From contig JAGWQN010000004.1 in the NCBI GenBank assembly GCA_028869995.1, positions 1-64,000 on the forward strand: DNA of 64,000 bases, given 5' to 3'. Positions 12,081-20,301 of the stretch are shown here, piece by piece; the first letter of the stretch is position 1, and the number at the start of each line of letters is the position of its first letter. Source of the stretch: Rhodospirillales bacterium. GTDB taxonomy: Bacteria > Pseudomonadota > Alphaproteobacteria > Acetobacterales > Acetobacteraceae. The notes beneath the pieces were generated by a model. It made no database searches. It worked only from the letters and a program-made list of their open reading frames with translations, and had not been told where the DNA came from. A program made the position numbers and the translations under genes.

Positions 12081-13796
12081 TCAGGCGGGCGGGGCGGGGA
12101 TGCAGAAGCGGAAGTCGCATCCCTGGTCCGCCTGAGTCACCTGCTCGCGATAGAGCCGCAGATATCCCCGGTCGGCGCCGAGCGGCGGGGCCGGCGGGGT
12201 CCAGCCGGCGCGGCGACGGTCGAGTTCCTCCGGCGTCACGAGCAGGTCCAGGCGCCGTGCCTCGGTATCGAGACGGATGCGATCGCCGTTCTCCACCAGC
12301 GCCAGCGGCCCTCCGGCGGCTGCTTCCGGCGCGCAATGCAGCACGATGGCACCGAAAGCGGTGCCGCTCATGCGAGCATCGGAGATGCGTACCATGTCCG
12401 TCACGCCGGCCCGCGCGAGCTTTTTCGGAATCGGAATATAACCGGCTTCGGGCATCCCTGGCGCGCCGACGGGCCCGGCATGGCGCAGCACCAGGATATC
12501 GTCCGGCCGCACATCCAGCCCCTCATCATCGAGGCGCGCAGCCATGTCCTCCAGCCCGTCGAAGACCACGGCGCGACCCTCATGCTGCAACAGCCCCGGT
12601 GTCGCGGCGGAGCGCTTGATCAGCGCGCCGAGAGGGGCAAGGTTTCCGTGCAGCACCGCGAGCCCGCCGCCCACCGCGATCGGGTTGCCGGCGGAGCGGA
12701 TCACGTTCTGACCCGGCACCTCCTCGGCGCCGGCGATGACGTCGGCGATGGTGCCACCGCCGACGGTGCGCACAGAGGTGTCGAGGAACGGCGCCAGTTC
12801 GCGCAGCAGCCGCGGAACGCCGCCGGCGTGATGGAAATGTTCCATGTAGCCCGCCCCGCTCGGCTTGAGGTCCACCAGCACCGGCACCTCGCGCCCGATC
12901 GCGTCGAAGGCATCGAGATCGAGGCGGATGCCGAGGCGCCCGGCGATCGCGGTGTAGTGGATCAGGGCGTTGGTCGAGCCGCCGATCGCCTGCAGCACCA
13001 CCAGGGCGTTGCGCAGCGCGGCGGGTGTCAGCAGGTCGCGCAGCGTCGTCCCCTCGCGCGCCAGCCGCACCGCTGCCGCTCCCGAGGCCTCGGCGAGCCG
13101 CAGCCGGTCGGCGTGTACCGCGGGGGCGGTGCCCGCGCCTGGCAGCGTGAGGCCCGCCGCTTCCGCCATCGAGGCGACGGTGGAGGCGGTGCCCATCACC
13201 ATGCAGGTCCCGCGGGTCGGCGCCAGCCGCCCCGAGATCGTATCGATCTCCTCGGCGTCGATCCTGCCGGCCCGGTGCTGGGCCCAAAGCCTGCGGCAAT
13301 CGGTGCAGGCGCCGAGGATCTCGCCTTTGTGATGGCCCACCAGCATCGGTCCGGTCGGCAGCACGATCGCCGGCACGCCGGTGCTCGCGGCCCCCATCAT
13401 CAGCGCGGGCAATGTCTTGTCACAGCCGCCGATCAGCACCACCGCATCCATCGGCTGGGCGCGGATCATCTCCTCCGCATCGAGCGCCATCAGGTTGCGC
13501 AGGAACATGCTGGTCGGGTGTGAGAAGCTCTCGTGGATGGAGATCGTCGGAAACGCCATCGGCAACCCGCCGGCCAGCATGATTCCGCGCCGGGCCGCGG
13601 CGATGAGGTCCCCGACATTGCCGTGGCAGGGGTTGAAGTCGCTCATCGTGTTGGTGAGCCCGATGATCGGCCGATCCAGCGCGTCGTCCGTGAAGCCCAT
13701 CGCCTTGATGAAGGCGCGTCGCAGGAACAGCGAGAACCCGGCATCGCCGTAGCTCGCGAGGCCCTTGCGCAGCCCGGTGGGCCTGGTCTGCGTCAT
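12081..13796 (-). CDS. IlvD/Edd-family dehydratase (sugar-acid dehydratase type)
   Basis: 571 residues. Fe-S dependent dehydratase of the dihydroxy-acid / sugar-acid group. Cys57 (NPCHGN), Cys125 (GGCDKT) and Cys198 (GTCMVM) are spaced like the cluster ligands of L-arabinonate-type dehydratases, and [12 protein letters not shown] near the C-terminus holds the probable catalytic serine. This spacing and the short N-terminus fit the arabinonate/xylonate/galactonate branch better than IlvD of branched-chain amino-acid synthesis. The substrate is not determinable here. Start chosen at ATG 13796, giving family length; an open frame continues upstream without similarity. Confidence 0.85.
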   Translation of the reverse strand: MTQTRPTGLRKGLASYGDAGFSLFLRRAFIKAMGFTDDALDRPIIGLTNTMSDFNPCHGNVGDLIAAARRGIMLAGGLPMAFPTISIHESFSHPTSMFLRNLMALDAEEMIRAQPMDAVVLIGGCDKTLPALMMGAASTGVPAIVLPTGPMLVGHHKGEILGACTDCRRLWAQHRAGRIDAEEIDTISGRLAPTRGTCMVMGTASTVASMAEAAGLTLPGAGTAPAVHADRLRLAEASGAAAVRLAREGTTLRDLLTPAALRNALVVLQAIGGSTNALIHYTAIAGRLGIRLDLDAFDAIGREVPVLVDLKPSGAGYMEHFHHAGGVPRLLRELAPFLDTSVRTVGGGTIADVIAGAEEVPGQNVIRSAGNPIAVGGGLAVLHGNLAPLGALIKRSAATPGLLQHEGRAVVFDGLEDMAARLDDEGLDVRPDDILVLRHAGPVGAPGMPEAGYIPIPKKLARAGVTDMVRISDARMSGTAFGAIVLHCAPEAAAGGPLALVENGDRIRLDTEARRLDLLVTPEELDRRRAGWTPPAPPLGADRGYLRLYREQVTQADQGCDFRFCIPAPPA

Positions 13797-14201
13797 CGCC
13801 GGCTTCCGCCCGTGCTGGGCCCCGTGCGATCTGCTCGGGGGCGCGCCGGCATCCTTGGCTCGGCATGTCCCATCACGCGACAGCGACCGCGGATCGCGCT
13901 GCGACTTCCGTGGGGCCGCGGCAAGCCGACTCGGACCAGGAAGGCGACATGGAGGGGCTGCTTTGGCTGCGGGTTCATGGAATGCGACGATGGCGCTGCC
14001 GCGCCGCCCTGGCAAGCCGCGGCGCGAGCGGCGCTCCAGGCACGGTTGTCGGTTTGCCGACGCGATGAGCAGCGCAGACCAGGCGCTGGCCGATATCGGT
14101 CCCTCGCGGCCAGCGAATCCTGCGTGACGCGGTATGGCGTCGATGTGGATGGGCGGCGGCCAGGCCATGGCTCGCCCCATCAAGGGCAAGGAGACGGCGA
14201 G
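13797..14201. other. Divergent intergenic region, dehydratase / SDR
   Basis: 405 bp between two divergent start codons. It must hold promoters for both genes. I see no strong sigma70 elements or repeats, only AAGGAG at 14188-14193, the ribosome binding site of the SDR gene. No convincing small gene is present. Confidence 0.5.
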
Positions 14202-14957
14202 ATGAATCTGGACGGATATTCGGCGATCGTGACGGGAGGAGCCTCAGGCCTCGGCGCCGCTACCGCACGGGCCCTGAGCGCGGCCGGAGCCCGGGTCGTT
14301 GTCGCGGACCTGCAGGACGGGTTTTCCCTGGCCGCGGAGTTGGGCGGGACGTCGATCGTGGGCGACGTCGCCGAGCCGGATGTCGCCACCGCGGCCGTTG
14401 CTCAGGCGACGCGGCTCGGTCCGCTCGGGGTTCTGGTCAACTGTGCCGGCATCGGCAATGCCGGGCGCATCCTCGGCCGCGACGGTCCGATCAGCCTCGA
14501 TGCGTATGCCCGCGTCATTCGCGTCAACCTCATCGGCAGCTTCAACATGCTGCGGGTTGCCGCCGCTGCGATGGAGCGCAACGCACCCCAGGGCGATGAC
14601 GGCGAGCGCGGCGTGATCATCAACACGGCCTCCATCGCCGCCTATGACGGGCAGATCGGGCAGGCGGCCTATGCGAGCTCCAAGGCCGGGATCGTCGGCC
14701 TCACGCTGCCGGCGGCGCGCGAGCTCGCCCGGTTCGGCATCCGTGTGGTGACGATCGCGCCGGGCCTGTTCGAGACGCCGATGATGCAGGGGCTGCCGGC
14801 CGAGGTGCAGGCCAGTCTCGGTGCCGCGGTGCCCTACCCGCCGCGGCTCGGCCTGCCGCGCGAATACGCGGCGCTGGCCTTGCACATCGTGGGCAACACC
14901 ATGCTCAACGGCGAAACGATCCGCCTGGACGGCGCGCTGCGCATGGCGCCTCGCTGA
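14202..14957 (+). CDS. SDR-family 3-hydroxyacyl-CoA dehydrogenase type 2-like
   Basis: 251 residues, classical short-chain dehydrogenase. Cofactor motif TGGASGLG at residues 11-18, NAG-equivalent NCAGIG at 80-85, and catalytic Ser144, Tyr157, Lys161 (YASSK). The sequence [18 protein letters not shown] resembles the mitochondrial HSD10 / bacterial 3-hydroxy-2-methylbutyryl-CoA dehydrogenase group, which would fit isoleucine or fatty-acid oxidation. That assignment is by motif resemblance only. Start at 14202 follows AAGGAGACGGCGAG. Confidence 0.85.
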   Translation: MNLDGYSAIVTGGASGLGAATARALSAAGARVVVADLQDGFSLAAELGGTSIVGDVAEPDVATAAVAQATRLGPLGVLVNCAGIGNAGRILGRDGPISLDAYARVIRVNLIGSFNMLRVAAAAMERNAPQGDDGERGVIINTASIAAYDGQIGQAAYASSKAGIVGLTLPAARELARFGIRVVTIAPGLFETPMMQGLPAEVQASLGAAVPYPPRLGLPREYAALALHIVGNTMLNGETIRLDGALRMAPR

Positions 14958-15008
14958 GCCTCCACGCCGGGGCGTCGTCAGCGGTGCCGCGTGACCTTCG
15001 AAGGGTGC

Positions 15009-15036
15009 GAAGGCGAGACCCAGTCGTCTCGCCTTC
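15009..15036. terminator. Hairpin between convergent genes
   Basis: Perfect 11-bp stem (GAAGGCGAGAC / GTCTCGCCTTC) with a 6-nt loop, lying between the stop of the SDR gene (14957) and the stop of the diheme cytochrome gene (15045). No T-tract follows on either strand. Position and symmetry suggest a bidirectional terminator or transcript-end stabiliser. Confidence 0.55.
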
Positions 15037-15044
15037 CATCCGCC

Positions 15045-15515
15045 TCAGCCGCCGCTTTCGCCGCCCCCCTCGCCACCTTCGCCTCCGCCATTGACGTTGT
15101 GGCAACGGTTGCAGGCCGCTGCTTTGCGAATGCCGGGGCCGGTCCCGATGCCGGGCTCGAGCAGGCGGGCATGGATCACGCGCCAGAAGGGCATGTCGGT
15201 GATGCGGTGCGGTGTCATCGTCGGCGGCAGGCCGCGCAGGAACTCACTGTTGCCGAGCGGCCCGTCGGCTGCATTCTCCGCCAGGAAGGTTGCGATCGTC
15301 GCCGTGTCGCGGCGCCCGAGTGTCGCGTCCTCGCCGAAATGATGCTGCAACCCGGCGATGACCACCTTCCAGGAACGCGCCGGCAGCAGCGTGGGCGGAT
15401 AGGCCATGTGACAGGCGCCGCACTGCGTCGCATAGACCTGGGCGGGCGTGGCCGCCTGGGCGGAGCCAGCCGCGAGCAGCGCCGCGGCGAGCAGAATATT
15501 CCGAAAACGTATCAT
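15045..15515 (-). CDS. Diheme cytochrome c (DHC type)
   Basis: 156 residues. Signal peptide of about 21 residues (MIRFRNILLAAALLAAGSAQA), then two haem c sites: CGACH (Cys32, Cys35, His36) and CNRCH (Cys135, Cys138, His139). It ends in a Gly/Glu-rich tail. Periplasmic electron carrier resembling the DHC protein found beside sphaeroides haem protein (SHP). Its ATG overlaps the stop of the SHP gene by 4 nt (ATGA). The pattern HHFGEDATLG is shared with the C-terminal domain of the cytochrome b fusion two genes upstream, so the two diheme domains are paralogous. Confidence 0.87.
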   Translation of the reverse strand: MIRFRNILLAAALLAAGSAQAATPAQVYATQCGACHMAYPPTLLPARSWKVVIAGLQHHFGEDATLGRRDTATIATFLAENAADGPLGNSEFLRGLPPTMTPHRITDMPFWRVIHARLLEPGIGTGPGIRKAAACNRCHNVNGGGEGGEGGGESGG

Positions 15516-15952
15516 TGGCTGGCCATGAAGGTGATATAGTTCCCTTTTTCCTGCGCCGTGCAGGCGCGGCGATAGACGCTCTGGCAGTTGCGCCGGAACC
15601 AAAGCTCTACCTTGGACAACTTGGTGAAGCGCGAGGGGGTGCGAGAGACCGCCATCGGCAGGATGATCTTGCCCGCGCGCGTGCGCCCCTGATTGCGCGG
15701 ATCGGTCGTATGGCAATAGGAGCAGGAGGGCGTCGCCGGCCGGGCATTGACGGGGTGGGCGAGGAAGAAGGCGCGCCCGGCGGCGGCCGAGAATCCCTTG
15801 AAGTTCGGATCCGCCTTGCGGGCCTCGGCCGCGTAGTGCGAGAGGATCGCCGCGCGCGCCGCGGCGAAGTCGGGTGTGGCCGCAGCCGCGGCACCCCCGG
15901 CCAGCAAGCCCGCAAGCATCCAGGCTGCGGCGAGACGGATGGGCAGCTTCAT
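15512..15952 (-). CDS. SHP-like monohaem cytochrome c (DUF1924)
   Basis: 146 residues with a signal peptide of about 25 residues. One haem c site CSYCH (Cys77, Cys80, His81). Downstream WFRRNC places Asn122 where SHP has its labile sixth haem ligand, and Cys123 with Cys131 matches the cysteine pair near that ligand. SHP from Rhodobacter is a high-spin, oxygen- and NO-reactive cytochrome; the same kind of activity is inferred here. Middle gene of an operon of cytochrome b-DHC fusion, SHP and DHC, each pair overlapping by 4 nt. Confidence 0.85.
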   Translation of the reverse strand: MKLPIRLAAAWMLAGLLAGGAAAAATPDFAAARAAILSHYAAEARKADPNFKGFSAAAGRAFFLAHPVNARPATPSCSYCHTTDPRNQGRTRAGKIILPMAVSRTPSRFTKLSKVELWFRRNCQSVYRRACTAQEKGNYITFMASQ

Positions 15953-17109
15953 TCGACGGACTCCGGCATCTCGATGTTTTCGGGAAGGAAACGACCGCTT
16001 TGCGCATCGTGGTGGCAGGCGTCGCAATTGCTGCGGCCGCCCACCTGCTTGCTGGCGAAGACACGCCCGGGAATACCGCGGTGCATGAAGCGCCAGAAGC
16101 GGGTTGCCGTGATCCGCATCGGATCGGCGGGATCGCGCCGCATCATCATATGCGAGACCAGCGTGTCCGCGTGCTCGGCGGAATGGGCCAGCAGATAGCT
16201 CAGGATGCGCTGATGCAATTGAGGGTCGCCGAGGCTTGCATCTTCGCCGAAATGGTGGCGCAGATCGCCCATCAGCCGTTGCCATACCGCTGCCGGAGCC
16301 AGAACCGGGCTATAGGGTGTGTGGCAGGAACCGCATTGTTCCGCATAGGTGTGATCGAGGGTCGCAGGCGGCAAACCCGGCGCTGGCGCCGCTGAAGCGC
16401 GCAGCACCAGGAGCGTCAGCACAGCAACGCTGCCGATGCCGCTGGCCGCGGCAAGCCACGGCTTCGCGCGGCCCGGAGGCGGCGGTGGCGCCGGCGGGTC
16501 CGCGGGCTTGCGCCCGTGGATCATGGCGGCGACGAGATTCTCGTGCCCGCGGCGGCTCTCGAACCACACTCCCCAGAGATGCGCCACGACCATCGCGACC
16601 AGCAGCCATGCCAGAGGCTGGTGCAACCCGTAGACGAGCCAGCCGGCATTAAAGCCGATAAAGCTACGAAACGGTCCCTGGCGGAACATGCCGGCCAGGG
16701 CCGCGGTGCCCGTCAGCACGATCAGCAGCAGCACGGCCATGATCGAATAGACCATCAGCGCGCCGGCCGGGTTATGCCCGACATGGCGCTCGTGGGCTCG
16801 GCTGCGGATGTTTCGCAGATGATGCAGGGCGGCCCGCGCGGACGGCGGAAAACTGTCGAAGCGCGCATAGCCCGGCCCGAACAGGCCGACCCCGACGCGC
16901 AGCAGGATCAGCACCGGGATCGCGATGCCGGCGGCGAGATGCAGGCTGAGCGCGCTCATGCCGCCGAAAAATCCGGTCGCGGCCGCGACGGCGACGCTCA
17001 GAACCAGCGCCCAGTGAAAGGCTCGCACGCTCCACGGCCAGGCCCGTACGCTGGGGCCGCGCGGCATCGGCGCGATGCGAGCGAGCAGAATGCGAAGCCG
17101 GGCCGTCAT
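15949..17109 (-). CDS. Cytochrome b561-type membrane protein fused to a diheme cytochrome c domain
   Basis: 386 residues from ATG 17109. Residues about 25-185 form a four-helix b-type cytochrome with candidate haem histidines (FHW at 31-33, LHL, GLHQP, AHLWG). A proline-rich linker (PPAPPPPPG) and one more membrane segment (about 217-238) follow. The C-terminal periplasmic domain has CGSCH (Cys259-His263) and CDACH (Cys362-His366). It would pass electrons from the quinone pool to SHP. In other organisms cytochrome b and DHC are usually separate genes; here a DHC domain is fused and a separate DHC is also kept. A GTG at 17178 preceded by GGAG is an alternative start, adding 23 residues. Confidence 0.82.
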   Translation of the reverse strand: MTARLRILLARIAPMPRGPSVRAWPWSVRAFHWALVLSVAVAAATGFFGGMSALSLHLAAGIAIPVLILLRVGVGLFGPGYARFDSFPPSARAALHHLRNIRSRAHERHVGHNPAGALMVYSIMAVLLLIVLTGTAALAGMFRQGPFRSFIGFNAGWLVYGLHQPLAWLLVAMVVAHLWGVWFESRRGHENLVAAMIHGRKPADPPAPPPPPGRAKPWLAAASGIGSVAVLTLLVLRASAAPAPGLPPATLDHTYAEQCGSCHTPYSPVLAPAAVWQRLMGDLRHHFGEDASLGDPQLHQRILSYLLAHSAEHADTLVSHMMMRRDPADPMRITATRFWRFMHRGIPGRVFASKQVGGRSNCDACHHDAQSGRFLPENIEMPESVE

Positions 17110-17278
17110 GCGGCATGTGCGGGCCGATGTCTCGGGCCCTGACGCTTGTGTTCCCGGCGCTTTACGTTCGTCCGACACGAGGCTCCGTTTGCCGCACCCG
17201 GGCGACGCTATCGGGGGTGCCTGTCCGAGGGCTTACGGTCCCGGCTGCCGTGGCAGCCGGGACCCGGGGAGGCTGGCT

Positions 17279-18022
17279 TCAGCCGTTGAGCTGCCCACCA
17301 TCGACGGTGATGGTCTGGCCTGTGACCCAGCGCGCCATCGGCGAGGCGAGGAACAAGACGACGTCCGCCACATCCTCCGGCCGGCCGAGTTCGCCGGACG
17401 GGATCCGGCTGCGCACGTTTTCGTAGAGCGGGTCCCCGGCGAGCTTGCGTTTTTCCCAGCTTCCGCCGGGAAACTCGATCGATCCGGGGGCGACCGCGTT
17501 CACCCGGATTCCCTGCTTGGCAAGCATCGCCGACTGGGTCGCCGTGTAATGATTGACCGCTGCCTTGATCGCCCCGTAGGGCGGGTTGCGCACGCTCACC
17601 CGATACGCCGATATCGAGGAGACGGACACGACCGCCGCGTCCTTGGCTTTCGCGAGGTAGGGCAGGGCGGCGTGCGTCGCGTGCACGATCGCCATCAGAT
17701 CGACCGCCACGCACGCGGCCCAGCCTGCGGCGTCGTCCGTCGTGCCGAAGCCCGAGGCGTTGTTGACCAGGATGTCGATGCCACCCAGCGCTTCCGCCGC
17801 CGCGGCGATATAGGCGCGGATCGAGGCTTCCTGCGCGAGGTCGCAGGTGGCGGCATGGGCCTTGGGGCCCAGTTCCTGCCGGGTTGCCTCCAACGGCCCC
17901 GTGCCGCGTGCGCAGATCGAGACGGCTGCCCCCGCATGGGCGAAGCCGAGCGCGATCGAGCGTCCGATGCCGCGGCTGCCGCCGCAGACGACGACACGCC
18001 TGCCGGTAAACTCAAGACCCAT
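17279..18022 (-). CDS. Short-chain dehydrogenase/reductase
   Basis: 247 residues. Cofactor site CGGSRGIG (about 13-20), NNASG, and Tyr149/Lys153 (YGAIK) with nearby serines; C-terminal DGGQLNG. The insert FPGGSWEKRK and the ending PMARWVTGQTITVDGG are seen in many uncharacterised SDRs near acyl-CoA genes. Substrate unknown. ATG 18022 chosen; a TTG two codons upstream has the better-spaced GGAAGGA and could be the real start. Confidence 0.85.
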   Translation of the reverse strand: MGLEFTGRRVVVCGGSRGIGRSIALGFAHAGAAVSICARGTGPLEATRQELGPKAHAATCDLAQEASIRAYIAAAAEALGGIDILVNNASGFGTTDDAAGWAACVAVDLMAIVHATHAALPYLAKAKDAAVVSVSSISAYRVSVRNPPYGAIKAAVNHYTATQSAMLAKQGIRVNAVAPGSIEFPGGSWEKRKLAGDPLYENVRSRIPSGELGRPEDVADVVLFLASPMARWVTGQTITVDGGQLNG

Positions 18023-18082
18023 GGCCAACGTTCCTTCCGCTAACAGATCGAAGGGGCCAATCTGGCGCCCCGACGCGGCGCG

Positions 18083-18385
18083 TCAACCCGCCTCGCCGCC
18101 GCGCGATGGCGCCCGGCGCCCGGCCGCCCCCATCAGGCCCATGCCGAACAACGCCGCAGCAACCGTCGCGACGCCGATCAGCAGCCGGATCCGGCTGGCC
18201 GTCGCATGCGCTTCGGCCACCAGCTGGCGGCCCGCGCCGCTGGCCAGCTGCGGGTGCTGCGCCAGCAGGCGTTCATACGGGATCGGGATCGCGTAGGTGG
18301 CGAACACCCCCACCAGGCCGACGACGCCGAAACTGATCGCGAGGAACGCCATGAGCGAAAAATCGGGTTTGCGCTGCGCTTGCAT
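18083..18385 (-). CDS. Small two-helix membrane protein of unknown function
   Basis: 100 residues, not recognised. Two hydrophobic segments, about residues 11-33 and 68-88, separated by a charged loop containing RLLAQHPQLASGAGRQLVAEA; short Arg-rich C-terminus. ATG start. It lies 61 bp upstream of the SDR gene on the same strand and 53 bp downstream of recQ, so it could be co-transcribed with either. Confidence 0.6.
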   Translation of the reverse strand: MQAQRKPDFSLMAFLAISFGVVGLVGVFATYAIPIPYERLLAQHPQLASGAGRQLVAEAHATASRIRLLIGVATVAAALFGMGLMGAAGRRAPSRGGEAG

Positions 18386-18438
18386 CCGCGCTGCTTAGGG
18401 GAGGCGGCCGGCGGGGGGAAGGGGCGGCCGGGCGTCGG

Positions 18439-20214
18439 TCAGCTCAGCGCCGCCAGCAACTCCTCGCCATAGCGCGCCAGCTTGGACTGGCCAACGCCCT
18501 TGATCGTCGCCAGTTCGGCAAGCGTTGCCGGGCGGGTCGCCGCGATCTCCTGCAGCACGGTATCGTGGAAGATGACATAGGGCGGCACGCCCTGGGCGCG
18601 CGCGGTCGCCAGGCGCCAGGCGCGCAGGGTCGCGAAAGCGGGCGTCTCCTCGCGGGTATAGCGCGCCTCGGCGGCCGCCGTGCGCGTGGCGAGCGTTGCG
18701 TGCATCGCCACGCTGCGCTCGCCGCGCAGGATCGGGCGTGCCGTCGCCGCAGCCAGCGAGAGCGTCGGATAGGCGCCGGTCGCCACATCGAGCGCACCGA
18801 GGATGACCAGGTGGCGAACCAGGGCGCGCCAATAGGCGGCCGGCCGGTCGGCGCCGATCCCGAACACGGAGAGGCTGTCGTGCTGGTGGCTCAGGATGGC
18901 GGGAGTCGTCTCGCCGCGCAGGACCGCGGTGACATGTGCCGCGCCGAACCGGCCGCCGGTGCGATGCACCGCCGAGAGCAGCTTGCGGGCCTCCTCCGTC
19001 GCGTCGGTGAGCACCGGTGCCGCGCGGCAATTGTCGCAATGTCCGCATTCTCCCTCCAGCGTCTCGCCGAAGCAGGCAAGCAGGGCGCGGGTCCGGCAGG
19101 CAGGCGATTCGGTAAGCCCGATCATGGCCTCGAGCCGTGTGCGCATCACCTGCTTCTGCGCGGGCGGTGCGGCGGAGGCGGCGTGGAAGGAGCGGGCGCG
19201 CGCGACGTCCTCCGCGCCGTACAGCAACAGCGTCTCCGCGGCGGCGCCGTCGCGCCCGGCCCGGCCGATCTGCTGATAGTAGGCCTCCGGCGAATCCGGC
19301 ATGTCGAGATGGACCACGAAGCGGACATCGGGTCGGTCGATCCCCATGCCGAAGGCGATGGTGGCGACGACGACGATCGGCTCGCCGCCGCGAAAGCGCG
19401 CAGCCGCCGCCCGTTTCACATCGGCATCGAGCCCGGCGTGGAACGCGACGGCATCGAAGCCCTTGGCCGACAGCATCGCGGCCGTCCGCTCGGTGCGCGC
19501 GCGCGTGCCGCAATAGACGATCCCCGCCTCGCCGGCGTGGCGGCGCAGGAAGGCCAGCAGCTGCGCCTGTTCGGCGTCCTTTCCCGCAGCGCCGATCACC
19601 AGGTTCTCGCGGTGGAAGGAGGCGGCGAATACGCGCGCCTGCGCGATGTCGAGGGCGGCAAGGATGTCATCGCGGGTCCGCCCATCGGCAGTCGCGGTCA
19701 GCGCGATGCGCGGTACCCCCGGGAAATCCGGCCACAGCTCGCGCAGCTGGCGGTACTCGGGGCGGAACTCGTGTCCCCACTGGCTGACGCAGTGGGCCTC
19801 ATCGATGGCGATCAGCGAGGGGCCGGCACGGACGATGCGCTCGCGCGTGCCGTCCATCAGCAGCCGTTCGGGCGAGACGTACAGCAGGTCGAGGCTGCCG
19901 TCCTCGAGGGCGCGTGCCGTCGCCCGTGCATCGAGCGGATCGCGCTCGGAATGCCAGGCGCCAGCGGCGACGCCTGCCTGGCGAAGCGCCGCCACCTGGT
20001 CGTCCATCAGCGCGATCAGCGGCGAGACGACGATGCCGGGTCCCGGCCGGCAGATCGCGGGGATCTGGTAGCAGAGGCTCTTGCCTCCGCCGGTCGGCAT
20101 CAGCACCAGGGCATCGCCGCCCGCGGCCACATGGGCGATGGCCTGCTCCTGCAGGCCGCGGAACGCGGGAAAGCCGAAGACCCGGTGCAGGATCTCGTGG
20201 GGGCTGGCGTTCAT
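18439..20214 (-). CDS. recQ: ATP-dependent DNA helicase RecQ
   Basis: 591 residues. 3'-5' DNA helicase of recombination and repair. Visible: Walker A MPTGGGKSLCYQ (about 39-50), DEAH box followed by CVSQWGHEFRPEY, motif VI YYQQIGRAGRDG, a Cys4 zinc site (CRTRALLAC then GECGHCDNC), the winged-helix RQC region, and a C-terminal HRDC domain ending KGVGQSKLARYGEELLAAL. Domain order and length are typical. ATG 20214 chosen over a GTG two codons upstream. Confidence 0.95.
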   Translation of the reverse strand: MNASPHEILHRVFGFPAFRGLQEQAIAHVAAGGDALVLMPTGGGKSLCYQIPAICRPGPGIVVSPLIALMDDQVAALRQAGVAAGAWHSERDPLDARATARALEDGSLDLLYVSPERLLMDGTRERIVRAGPSLIAIDEAHCVSQWGHEFRPEYRQLRELWPDFPGVPRIALTATADGRTRDDILAALDIAQARVFAASFHRENLVIGAAGKDAEQAQLLAFLRRHAGEAGIVYCGTRARTERTAAMLSAKGFDAVAFHAGLDADVKRAAAARFRGGEPIVVVATIAFGMGIDRPDVRFVVHLDMPDSPEAYYQQIGRAGRDGAAAETLLLYGAEDVARARSFHAASAAPPAQKQVMRTRLEAMIGLTESPACRTRALLACFGETLEGECGHCDNCRAAPVLTDATEEARKLLSAVHRTGGRFGAAHVTAVLRGETTPAILSHQHDSLSVFGIGADRPAAYWRALVRHLVILGALDVATGAYPTLSLAAATARPILRGERSVAMHATLATRTAAAEARYTREETPAFATLRAWRLATARAQGVPPYVIFHDTVLQEIAATRPATLAELATIKGVGQSKLARYGEELLAALS

Positions 20215-20301
20215 CGGCACGGCAACATGACACGCGCCGGCTACGCGAGGCGCCAGGAGTCGGTCGAGGCGCAGCGGCGCCGGGCGGTGGCCCGGCCCGG
20301 C

